From Maricaulis alexandrii (GTDB lineage Bacteria > Pseudomonadota > Alphaproteobacteria > Caulobacterales > Maricaulaceae), in the NCBI RefSeq assembly GCF_005871165.1, contig NZ_SWKP01000007.1, positions 248,001 to 312,000 on the forward strand: a stretch of DNA of 64,000 nt, in the 5' to 3' direction. Positions 43,302 through 50,488 of the stretch are shown here, piece after piece (the first letter of the stretch is position 1; every line of letters begins with the position of its first letter). Under the pieces are notes generated by a model, which did not search any database, was not told the origin of the DNA, and saw only the letters and a program-made list of their open reading frames with translations. The position numbers were made by a program, and so were the translations under genes.

Positions 43302-44060
43302 TCAGGTGTTGGGCGTCCGGTTGGACTGGTTGCGGGGAGATAACGCGGGGCGGCTGCGTCCTTCAAGAGCCGGGGTCCGGGCAGGTGCAGCATGGCCCTT
43401 GGGACGCACGGCACCGGTATGCTTGACCGCCTCGGCCAGGATCACACCGCCCAGCCCCGCCCAGGCATGCTCGCCCGCCTCTTCCCAGAGCTTGGCGATG
43501 CGCGGATTGTGGGCCCAGTTCCAGGGCGGCGCGTAGAGCGCCCGCGACCAGGCGGAGGGCTCCAGCAGGGCATCTTCCAGGACACTGGATATCTGCTGGC
43601 GCGTGAAGGGACGGCCATGACCGAAGGGCGTCTTGTCGGACAAGGCCCAGACTCCGGTCCGCGAGGCCGTGACCAGCATGAGCCGGCCTTCCGGCGCCAT
43701 GACCCGCCAGACCTCCCGCAAGAGCGTGGACAGGGAGTCGGCCTCCTCCAGGGCATGAACCAGGATGATGCGGTCGAACAGGGCTTCCGGGAAAGGCAGT
43801 CTCAACTCGTCGCCCAGCACCACTGGCGGCTCGTCCGCAGCGGGGATGATCGCACCTTGGCCAGCCGGCATGAAGGAGATGCAACGCCGGGCTTCGGCCT
43901 TCAGCGGCGCGAGATAGGGTGTGGCATATCCCAGACCCAGAACGTCCAGCCCTTTCGTGGCCGGCCACAGCGCGGCGATGCGCCGGCCAATCATGCGGCG
44001 GGCGGTCAGCCCTTTGCGGCTGGCATAGAAACGATTGAGTTCACTGGCATCATGGCGCAC
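43302..44060 (-). CDS. Class I SAM-dependent methyltransferase (type 11)
   Basis: A 252-residue methyltransferase. The SAM loop reads VLGLGYATPYL (about 40-50), followed by IILVHALEEADSL as the acidic post I motif region. N-terminal LNRFYASRKGLTARRMI is typical of alphaproteobacterial members found beside gloB. It is divergent from gloB by 71 bases. The target is unknown. Confidence 0.85.
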   Translation of the reverse strand: MRHDASELNRFYASRKGLTARRMIGRRIAALWPATKGLDVLGLGYATPYLAPLKAEARRCISFMPAGQGAIIPAADEPPVVLGDELRLPFPEALFDRIILVHALEEADSLSTLLREVWRVMAPEGRLMLVTASRTGVWALSDKTPFGHGRPFTRQQISSVLEDALLEPSAWSRALYAPPWNWAHNPRIAKLWEEAGEHAWAGLGGVILAEAVKHTGAVRPKGHAAPARTPALEGRSRPALSPRNQSNRTPNT

Positions 44061-44131
44061 TGGCCATACTCCCGGTCCATGGCCTACACATCGAGGTCAG
44101 GCCCACACTAGCGAAACCGGCGGTTTGGACA

Positions 44132-44902
44132 ATGAGCGCGCTTGAAATCCGGCAATTTCCTTGCCTGTCAGACAATTACGGCTTCCTCATCCATGATCCG
44201 GACAGTGGTGAAACAGTGGTGATCGACACGCCCGATGCCAAGGCCATCGAGGCCGAAGCCGCAGCCGCCGGCTGGACCATCACCCAGATCTGGAACACGC
44301 ACCACCATTGGGACCATGCCGGGGGCAATACCGAACTGAAAGCAGCCACAAAAGCGCACGTGGTGGCCCCGAAAGCGGATCAGAACCGTATCGAAAGTGT
44401 CGACCAATGGGTCCAGGATGGTGACACGGTGATGCTGGGACAGCATCGCGCCGATGTCTATTTCACACCGGGACACACGCTCGGTCATGTCTGCTACCAT
44501 TTCCCGGACCAGAAGATCGCGTTCGTCGGCGACACGCTCTTCGCGCTGGGATGCGGCCGGCTGTTCGAGGGCTCGCCACAGCAGATGTGGGAGAGTCTCT
44601 CACGCCTGATGGACTGGCCGGATGAAACGAAGATCTACTGCGCCCATGAATACACCCAGTCCAATGCCGCCTTCGCGCTGAGTGTGGACCCGGACAATCG
44701 CGACTTGCAGGCCTATGCCGCCCAGGTCGAGGCGGAACGGGCCCGGGGCGAACCGACCGTACCGACCACGATCGGCGCCGAGAAAGCCGCCAATCCCTTC
44801 CTGCGGGCTGCCGACCCGGCACTGCGGGCCCGGCTGGGCCTGGACAGTGCGGCGGATGCGGATGTGTTCGCGGAAATCCGCCGCCTCAAGGACAATTTCT
44901 GA
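44132..44902 (+). CDS. gloB: Hydroxyacylglutathione hydrolase (glyoxalase II)
   Basis: A 256-residue metallo-beta-lactamase fold enzyme that hydrolyses S-D-lactoylglutathione to lactate, finishing methylglyoxal detoxification. The metal site is THHHWDH near residues 53-59, with GHTLGHVCY, GDTLF and CAHEYT supplying the other ligands. The C-terminal substrate domain ends LGLDSAADADVFAEIRRLKDNF. Two bases lead to the cupin gene. Confidence 0.93.
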   Translation: MSALEIRQFPCLSDNYGFLIHDPDSGETVVIDTPDAKAIEAEAAAAGWTITQIWNTHHHWDHAGGNTELKAATKAHVVAPKADQNRIESVDQWVQDGDTVMLGQHRADVYFTPGHTLGHVCYHFPDQKIAFVGDTLFALGCGRLFEGSPQQMWESLSRLMDWPDETKIYCAHEYTQSNAAFALSVDPDNRDLQAYAAQVEAERARGEPTVPTTIGAEKAANPFLRAADPALRARLGLDSAADADVFAEIRRLKDNF

Positions 44903-44904
44903 CC

Positions 44905-45336
44905 ATGGACAGCACCGCCCGATCCATCATCGAGACCCTCAACATGCAGCCCCATCCGGAAGGCGGCTGGTATGTGGAGACCTTCCGCGACCGTCCCGGA
45001 CCGGACGGACGTTCCCTGTCGACCGCGATCTATTTCCTGCTGCCGGAAGGCTCGGTGTCGCACTGGCACCGCGTCGATGCCGTGGAGACCTGGCACTGGT
45101 ATGCCGGCGCGCCGCTGGAATTGTCGATCAGCGAGGATGCCCGGAGCGTGCGGACCGACCGTCTCGGGCCGGACATCACCAAGGGCGAACGGCCCCAGGG
45201 CATCGTACCCTTCATGGCGTGGCAGAGTGCCCGCTCGACCGGTGCCTGGACGCTGGTCGGCTGCACGGTGGCGCCGGGGTTCCAGTTTGAAGGGTTTGAG
45301 CTGGCCGAACCGGGCTGGGCACCGGGCCAGGCCTAG
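44905..45336 (+). CDS. Cupin domain protein, DUF985
   Basis: A 143-residue single-domain cupin. The DUF985 opening HPEGGWYVETFRD and the beta-barrel motifs LLPEGSVSHWHRVDAVETWHWYAG with metal-binding His, then VPFMAWQSARS and TLVGCTVAPGFQFEGFELA are diagnostic. Function of DUF985 is unknown, though a plant-like relative acts on oxidised sugars. It probably shares a transcript with gloB. Confidence 0.9.
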   Translation: MDSTARSIIETLNMQPHPEGGWYVETFRDRPGPDGRSLSTAIYFLLPEGSVSHWHRVDAVETWHWYAGAPLELSISEDARSVRTDRLGPDITKGERPQGIVPFMAWQSARSTGAWTLVGCTVAPGFQFEGFELAEPGWAPGQA

Positions 45337-45342
45337 ATTGGC

Positions 45343-46071
45343 CTAGATCGGGTTCAGGATGGCTTCGGCGATATAGGCCGAGCTCGGACGGCCGGCAAAG
45401 CCCAGTTCGGGCACGATGGTCACAACCAGGGCACCGCCATCACGTTCGGCACCGGGCTGGCTGCCGAGCACGATGTTCACATGCTCCACCTCACGCGTGC
45501 GCCGGCGGTCGGTGCCCGCCAGGGCAAAGGCGCGCTCGATCAGATTGAAGGCATCGAACTGGACACCCAGACCGGCGCGCGGGGCCGGCGAGTATTCCAC
45601 CTGCAGATCCCGGTTGAGCGAATAGGCCAGATATTCGGCCAGCGCTTCGGCGCGGTCGCGCACTTCACCCGGCGCGCGCGGCGTGGGCGTCATGGCACCG
45701 GACGGGCTGGCGAATTCCACGATCACGCCATCCGGTGCATCCGCGGGGAAATAGGTGGCGCCGCCGAGACCGGTGATCCGGATCACTTCGCGACCGGTAT
45801 CGGTGATGTAGGCCGTGCCGCCGCCGGGCGCACGATTGGGATAGAGGACCAGGACTTCGGCATCCTGCGCATCGCGCTCGCGCAGCAGGGCAGCCTCGCC
45901 GGAACGGTCGAAGAGGAAGAACTCCCCGGTATCGGCCCGCTGGTACCAGCCGGTCAGTTCTGCGGAGCGGTCATTGCGCAGCAACCGGTCCCGCAGCGGG
46001 TTGGGCTGCAGGGCGGAGACCGCACCGGCGAAAAGCACGGCGGACAATATGGCAACAAGAAATCGCGTCAT
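45343..46071 (-). CDS. Uncharacterised secreted protein
   Basis: A 242-residue protein with a signal peptide (residues 1-20, ending VSA). The mature part is predicted beta-rich, with LTGWYQRADTGEFFLFDRSGEAALLRERDA and ITGLGGATYFPADAPDG. I do not recognise the family with certainty; similar single-copy secreted proteins are conserved in Caulobacterales. ATG at 46071 is chosen; the frame extends far upstream into the phbB gene, which is a shadow. Confidence 0.75.
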   Translation of the reverse strand: MTRFLVAILSAVLFAGAVSALQPNPLRDRLLRNDRSAELTGWYQRADTGEFFLFDRSGEAALLRERDAQDAEVLVLYPNRAPGGGTAYITDTGREVIRITGLGGATYFPADAPDGVIVEFASPSGAMTPTPRAPGEVRDRAEALAEYLAYSLNRDLQVEYSPAPRAGLGVQFDAFNLIERAFALAGTDRRRTREVEHVNIVLGSQPGAERDGGALVVTIVPELGFAGRPSSAYIAEAILNPI

Positions 46072-46127
46072 CCCGGGACTCTTATTCTTCCGCAAGAGGG
46101 CAAATTTGGGGCAGGACCTGAAATTCC

Positions 46128-46853
46128 TCAGGTCATGTACTGCCCGCCATTCGCCGTCAGGGTCGAGCCCGTCATGAAGGCGGCAGCATCGGAACACAGG
46201 AAGGCGACCAGGGCACCGATCTCCTCGGCCTCGCCGAGGCGCCCCGCAGGGATGCCGGACACGATCTTTTCCAGAACGGCCTCGGGCACGGCGGAGACCA
46301 TCTCGGTGGCGATATAGCCCGGGCAGATCGCGTTCACGGTAATGCCCTTGCTGGCATTCTCCTGGGCCAGCGCCTTGGTGAAGCCGATCACCCCGGCCTT
46401 GGCGGCGGAATAATTCACCTGGCCCATCTGCCCCTTCTGGCCATTGATCGAGGAGATGTTGATGATCCGGCCCCAGCCGCGATCCCGCATGCCCAGGATC
46501 ACCGGGCGAGTGCAATTGAACAGGCTGTCCAGATCGACATTGAGCACCTCGCGCCATTGCTCCGGGGTCATCTTGTGGAACATGCCGTCGCGCGTGATGC
46601 CGGCATTGTTCACCAGGATGTCGATCGGCGCGCCGAGCATCTGTTCGGCCTCGGCCAGGCCGGTCTGGCAGGCGGCATAATCCCCGACATCGAACTTCAC
46701 CACCGGTATGCCGGAGGCCTCGGAAAAGGCGCGCGCGGCTTCGTCATTGCCGGCGTAATTGGCGATCACCGCATGACCAGCCGCTTTCAGGGCCTGGCTG
46801 ATCGCCGCCCCAATCCCCCGGGTTCCACCGGTCACAATCGCCGTGCGTGTCAT
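46128..46853 (-). CDS. phbB: Acetoacetyl-CoA reductase
   Basis: A 241-residue short-chain dehydrogenase. The nucleotide-binding loop is GGTRGIGAAI (8-17), the catalytic set is S139-type Ser in ISSINGQKGQ and YSAAK, and GGQYMT ends the protein, as in PhbB/PhaB, which reduce acetoacetyl-CoA to 3-hydroxybutyryl-CoA for polyhydroxyalkanoate. ATG at 46853 gives the family start MTRTAIVTGG. The neighbouring phaR gene supports the assignment over the related FabG. Confidence 0.93.
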   Translation of the reverse strand: MTRTAIVTGGTRGIGAAISQALKAAGHAVIANYAGNDEAARAFSEASGIPVVKFDVGDYAACQTGLAEAEQMLGAPIDILVNNAGITRDGMFHKMTPEQWREVLNVDLDSLFNCTRPVILGMRDRGWGRIINISSINGQKGQMGQVNYSAAKAGVIGFTKALAQENASKGITVNAICPGYIATEMVSAVPEAVLEKIVSGIPAGRLGEAEEIGALVAFLCSDAAAFMTGSTLTANGGQYMT

Positions 46854-46925
46854 TCCATCCCCCATCGTCTGCGGCTTTGACCGTCTGACGTTTTGAACCG
46901 ATTTGCCTTCGCGCTTGCAGCACAC

Positions 46926-46951
46926 CCTGTCATGGGCGTACACCTGTCATG
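46926..46951. promoter_or_regulatory. Direct repeat in the phbB-phaR gap
   Basis: CCTGTCATG occurs at 46926-46934 and 46943-46951, period 17, in the control region between the divergent phbB and phaR genes. The spacing differs from the 11-base period of a Pho box, so a different regulator, perhaps PhaR itself, may use it. Confidence 0.35.
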
Positions 46952-47025
46952 AAATATCAACACGCCCGTGTCGAGCAAGAACCAAACGACACGAAAATAA
47001 AGGGCGTGCCACAGGGGAGTAAGCG

Positions 47026-47637
47026 GTGACCAAATCGAACGGGAAATCGTCGGAAATCGTCATCAAGAAGTATGCGAACCGGCGGCTCTACGACACGTCG
47101 ACCAGTCAGTATGTGACATTGGATTATCTCAGGGACCTGGTGAAGAAGGGTACGGACTTCCAGGTCATTGACGCCAAGAGCGGGGAAGACCTCACCCGCG
47201 GCGTCCTCGCCCAGATCATTTTCGAGGAAGAAGCCCGCGGCGCCAATCTGCTGCCGGTGGACTTCCTGCGCCAGCTGATCGGCTTTTACGGCGACAGCCT
47301 GCAGAGCGTCGTGCCCGGCTATCTGCAGATGTCGATGAATTCCTTTTCCCAGCAGCAGGAAGAATTCCGCGACCGGATGACGGAAGCGATGACCTCGCCC
47401 CAGGCCTCCATGGCCATGATCGAGGAACAGACCCGCCGCAATATGGAAATGTTCGGCCAGGCGATGCGCATGTTCTCGCCCTTCACGGCGGCCTCCGGGG
47501 CTGCACCGGCTTCCGGCGAAACCGCCCCGGCCAGCGAGACCGAGGACAAGAAGGAGGGCGATGACGTCGCCGCCATGCGTGAAGAGCTGGACGCCATGCG
47601 TGCCAAGCTGGACCAGCTGCTCGACACCAAGAAATAG
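47026..47637 (+). CDS. phaR: Polyhydroxyalkanoate synthesis repressor PhaR
   Basis: A 203-residue regulator. The N-terminal PHB/PHA accumulation regulator domain reads IVIKKYANRRLYDTSTSQYVTLDYLRDLV, and LLPVDFLRQLIGFYGDSLQSVVPGYL is the adjoining domain. PhaR binds PHA granules and, when these are absent, represses phasin and its own gene. The start is GTG at 47026. The C-terminus is a charged coiled coil. A perfect terminator follows. Confidence 0.95.
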   Translation: MTKSNGKSSEIVIKKYANRRLYDTSTSQYVTLDYLRDLVKKGTDFQVIDAKSGEDLTRGVLAQIIFEEEARGANLLPVDFLRQLIGFYGDSLQSVVPGYLQMSMNSFSQQQEEFRDRMTEAMTSPQASMAMIEEQTRRNMEMFGQAMRMFSPFTAASGAAPASGETAPASETEDKKEGDDVAAMREELDAMRAKLDQLLDTKK

Positions 47638-47700
47638 CCACGCCGGCCGCCCCGTTCCCGAACGGGCCGGGCCGCGTTAACACTTTCGTATCGATATGAA

Positions 47701-47738
47701 CCAGCCGGCCCGGAAATCGGGCCGGCTGGTGTGTTTTT
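47701..47738 (+). terminator. Rho-independent terminator after phaR
   Basis: Perfect 12-bp stem CCAGCCGGCCCG/CGGGCCGGCTGG, five-base loop, then TGTGTTTTT. Confidence 0.92.
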
Positions 47739-47821
47739 ACAACCCGTAAACCGTGGTTTTGGCCCGAAAAGCCGGTTAACCTCTCATTAAGAGTTGGCAT
47801 CCGGCTTGCGAAGACAAGGGC

Positions 47822-48154
47822 ATGACCACGATCCGCAACGCATATCCTGTCCCGACCCCGACCAGCCGTCGCATTGCGCCGGCCGGCCGTACACGCGGAT
47901 CGAATGATCGTCCGCCGCGGCAGGACGCAGCGATGTCTCCTGTCCCGACCCCGCATTCGACCGAGCGTGAAAGCGCCCGCTCCTATGTGCGCTCGCGTCC
48001 CGCCACGGCGGAAGTCATGGTCCAGATCATCGGCGACACGCCGCGCCGCGGCCTGAAGGCCGAGGCCAGTGAAGTGGAACGCTTCCGCCGCACCTATGAA
48101 CAGGCCGCCCAGCCCCTGCGCCCGACGGCCCCCAAATGGGAGCGCTGCGCATGA
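47822..48154 (+). CDS. Small basic protein of unknown function
   Basis: A 110-residue protein rich in Pro, Arg and Thr in its first 50 residues and helical later (EASEVERFRRTYEQAAQPL). It is followed through an ATGA overlap by a 28-residue membrane peptide gene and then a terminator, so the pair is a small operon. I recognise no family; coding is supported by the coupled second gene and the tidy terminator. Confidence 0.6.
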   Translation: MTTIRNAYPVPTPTSRRIAPAGRTRGSNDRPPRQDAAMSPVPTPHSTERESARSYVRSRPATAEVMVQIIGDTPRRGLKAEASEVERFRRTYEQAAQPLRPTAPKWERCA

Positions 48155-48237
48155 GCCTCTCCAGCTTCACCACCCGCCGCACCGGTTTCTGGATCGATGT
48201 CAGCCTCGGCGCCGGATTATTGTTCGTGCTGCTGTAA
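48151..48237 (+). CDS. 28-residue membrane peptide
   Basis: A short frame opening MSLSSFTTRRTGFW and ending with a hydrophobic run of about 12 residues (VSLGAGLLFVLL). It starts in an ATGA overlap with the preceding gene and ends 11 bases before a strong terminator. Such short membrane peptides are easily missed; function unknown. Confidence 0.55.
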   Translation: MSLSSFTTRRTGFWIDVSLGAGLLFVLL

Positions 48238-48248
48238 GTGCCGAACGA

Positions 48249-48271
48249 GCCGCCCGATGGGCGGCTTTTTT
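48249..48271 (+). terminator. Rho-independent terminator
   Basis: Stem GCCGCCC/GGGCGGC with a three-base loop and six T, ending the small two-gene unit. Confidence 0.92.
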
Positions 48272-48310
48272 GTGCGCAGCATTGAGTGCGGCACGGCCCA
48301 GCCCTTCCCT

Positions 48311-48456
48311 TGTCATCCCTGACGAATGCCCCCGACTTGATCGGGGGCGCAGATCAGGGACCCATTTGCGCCCCGTCGCACGATAGGTCCCGGCTCTATG
48401 CCCCGCTTTCGCGGGGAGAAAGCCTGCGCCCGCGAAAGCGGGTGGCCGGGATGACA
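48311..48456. repeat. Dispersed repeat family B, copy 3 (left of GIY-YIG gene)
   Basis: Starts TGTCATCCC, ends GGGATGACA, with CGCAGATCAGGGACCCATTT and GGTCCCGGCTCTATGCC inside, shared almost word for word with the copy at 48826-48946 in the same orientation. It ends 10 bases from the stop codon of the GIY-YIG gene. Confidence 0.88.
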
Positions 48457-48466
48457 ATGCGGGGTG

Positions 48467-48796
48467 CTAATCACCGATCCGACTGACAACATCACGAGGC
48501 TCGATGCCACCCAGGGAAACATAGAGATCATCCCAGTCAGGATTGTCCTGTTCGATCAGCTCGATCTTCCAGTCCCGTCGCCAACGCTTGATCCGCTTCT
48601 CACGCGTGATGGCATTGTTCACCAGATCGTGGTGCTCGAACCAGACCAGGCGGGATACGCCATACTTGCGGGTGAACCCGTCCGCCTGTCCCAATTTATG
48701 CTCGTACACCCGGCGCATGAGATCATTCGTGACACCGCAATACAGCGTCCCCATGCGCCGGGACGCCAGCAGGTACACATAGTAGCTCCGCTCCAT
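48467..48796 (-). CDS. GIY-YIG nuclease domain protein
   Basis: A 109-residue single-domain nuclease of the COG2827/UPF0213 type. The GIY-YIG core reads YYVYLL (residues 5-10) and LYCGVT (18-23), with Arg in LMRRVYEH (26-33) and a downstream EKRIKRW helix. Such proteins are often misnamed UvrC-like. The ATG at 48796 is chosen; the frame stays open into the neighbouring repeat, giving a repeat-derived RPAQGRASVRDD leader that is an artefact. The gene is framed on both sides by family B repeats. Confidence 0.9.
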   Translation of the reverse strand: MERSYYVYLLASRRMGTLYCGVTNDLMRRVYEHKLGQADGFTRKYGVSRLVWFEHHDLVNNAITREKRIKRWRRDWKIELIEQDNPDWDDLYVSLGGIEPRDVVSRIGD

Positions 48797-48825
48797 AATG
48801 CACTTATAAGTTGCGTTTTGTGGTT

Positions 48826-48946
48826 TGTCATCCCTGACGGATGCCCGGCCTTGAGCCGGGCGCAGATCAGGGACCCATTTCGCCGCGCGGCACAATAGGT
48901 CCCGGCTCTATGCCCCGCTTTCGCGGGGCGACCGGCCGGGATGACA
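48826..48946. repeat. Dispersed repeat family B, copy 4 (right of GIY-YIG gene)
   Basis: Same orientation and same inner phrases as the left copy; begins 30 bases before the nuclease ATG. Together they form direct repeats around the gene. Confidence 0.88.
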
Positions 48947-48971
48947 AGAAGTAGTTCTGACTATACGTGCG

Positions 48972-49011
48972 CGGGTCCCCCGGATGCCCCACGGGCACCG
49001 GGGGATGACGG
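48972..49011. repeat. Family B half-element
   Basis: GGGTCCCCCGG...CCGGGGGATGACGG, matching only the closing half of the element at 30256-30354. Confidence 0.6.
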
Positions 49012-49035
49012 TGGGTTTGAACGGGTTGAAACAAC

Positions 49036-49065
49036 AAAAAACGCCGCCCCAAACGGAGCGGCGTT
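49036..49065 (-). terminator. Rho-independent terminator for the minus-strand membrane gene
   Basis: Read on the minus strand: AACGCCGC/GCGGCGTT stem (8 bp), ten-base loop, then TTTTT. It lies 27 bases after the stop at 49092. Confidence 0.88.
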
Positions 49066-49091
49066 TCTGTTACGCGCTATGTCAGTTCGGC

Positions 49092-49505
49092 TTATTCGCC
49101 GCCGACGGCCAGGTCGCGGCGGGCCGCGACGATGGTGACCACGAAGCCGGCCACGGTGTCCATGAGCGCCATGATGGTGATCAGGAAGAAGACCGAGGTG
49201 CCGAAACGGCCGACCAGAAGGAAGAGCGCCATCGCGATCACGAAGACCAGCATGGACAGGCCGTGATTGATGATGGTGGCCGTGCCGGTGCCGGCCGACT
49301 TCACCAGTTCGATGAACATCATGATCATGCCGATGATGATCAGAAGATCGCCCAGCTTCATCGCCCACGGTCCGGAGACCAGCGGGATCGAGAAGAGCGT
49401 GTTGTCCATCATGGCCGCGGCCGAAGCCGGATCGCCGCCGGCAAAGATGACAATCGCCGAATAGATGATCACCGGAATGATCAGCAATGGAACAATATTG
49501 AACAT
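49092..49505 (-). CDS. Four-helix membrane protein of unknown function
   Basis: A 137-residue protein with four hydrophobic segments (about 2-22, 48-66, 78-98, 104-126). ATG at 49505 has a GGGGGAGG ribosome site four bases upstream; the longer frame lacks membrane or signal character. Conserved-looking in composition but I recognise no family. Confidence 0.75.
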   Translation of the reverse strand: MFNIVPLLIIPVIIYSAIVIFAGGDPASAAAMMDNTLFSIPLVSGPWAMKLGDLLIIIGMIMMFIELVKSAGTGTATIINHGLSMLVFVIAMALFLLVGRFGTSVFFLITIMALMDTVAGFVVTIVAARRDLAVGGE

Positions 49506-49641
49506 GGAACCTCCCCCATTTCCGCTGCCCCGCGCGCGTTGCGCCTGATTGGCAGCCGTCATACCCAACAATACGCCGTTATCTCCCCCGCCGGCCATAT
49601 CGTGTCCTTTCAAACTATGGGCCAGACATGGCCCTTGAACC

Positions 49642-50373
49642 CTAGAACTCGTCGCTTCCGCGCGGATTGCGCGCCCGCGAATTTAACCACATTACGCCCA
49701 TCATGTCTGTCAAAGAGGCGAAAAGACGGCCAAAATTCGTATATTTCGACGATCCGATCGTGCGATGGCGGTGTGTGACCGGCCGGAATTCGCACAAATA
49801 GCCCTCGCGATTCATCAGCGCCGGCAGGAAACGGTGCTGGTGGTCGAAGAAGGGCAGTTCCAGATAGGCCGCGCGTTTGAAGGCCTTCAGCCCGCAGCCG
49901 GTATCATTGCAATTATCGTTGAGCATCGCCTTGCGGATGCCATTGCCGAAGCGTGAGGCGAACTTCTTCCAGGCACTGTCCTGGCGATTGGCCGAACGGT
50001 CGCCGCCGACCAGGGCCAGATTGTCCGGCGCATCATCCCGGATCAGCGCATCGACCACGGTGGGCAGGTTTTCCGGCGGGTTCTGGCCATCCCCGTCCAG
50101 TGTGCAGATCACGGCGCCGCGCGCATGCATGACCCCGGTGCGCACCGAGCGCGACTGGCCGGCATTATGCCGGTGCGCGATCACGCGCAGCATCGGCAAT
50201 TCCGTCTTGGCGTCGATCAATTCCTGGCGGGTCGTATCGCTGGAACAGTCGTCCACAAACAGGATTTCGAACTCACGGCCGCTCAGCGCCTCGGCAATCT
50301 CACGGGCCAGGGGCACCACATTTCCGGCCTCGTTATAGGCGGGGACGACAACGGAGATTTGGGGTTTGGTCAT
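49642..50373 (-). CDS. Family 2 glycosyltransferase, dolichol-phosphate mannosyltransferase-like
   Basis: A 243-residue GT2 enzyme. It opens ISVVVPAYNEAGNV, with ILFVDDCSSD and the DxD motif LDGDGQN near residues 95-101. Without C-terminal membrane helices it matches soluble DPM1/ArnC-like transferases that make undecaprenyl-phosphate sugars. Divergent from a GT39-type membrane transferase, which could use that lipid-linked sugar. ATG at 50373 gives the standard start. Confidence 0.88.
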   Translation of the reverse strand: MTKPQISVVVPAYNEAGNVVPLAREIAEALSGREFEILFVDDCSSDTTRQELIDAKTELPMLRVIAHRHNAGQSRSVRTGVMHARGAVICTLDGDGQNPPENLPTVVDALIRDDAPDNLALVGGDRSANRQDSAWKKFASRFGNGIRKAMLNDNCNDTGCGLKAFKRAAYLELPFFDHQHRFLPALMNREGYLCEFRPVTHRHRTIGSSKYTNFGRLFASLTDMMGVMWLNSRARNPRGSDEF

Positions 50374-50488
50374 GACGGTCTGGCTTACAGGTGTCTGGTT
50401 GTGCTTGCGAAACAGGGGCTGCCCGTTACATACCGGTTCTGGCTCATGACGCGAGGGATTTCTCACCTCGCGCAGTCTCGGAGGCATC

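Noticed and set aside
46071-46557. N-terminal extension of the secreted protein at 45343 into the phbB region
   Set aside because: The extension is phbB read in another frame; the signal peptide begins at 46071.
48797-48895. Longer GIY-YIG protein starting in the repeat
   Set aside because: Its extra residues (RPAQGRASVRDD) are the translation of the family B repeat, a common annotation artefact.
48311-49011. CRISPR array
   Set aside because: Repeats are long, few, unevenly spaced and surround a gene; no regular short repeats or cas genes exist in the window.
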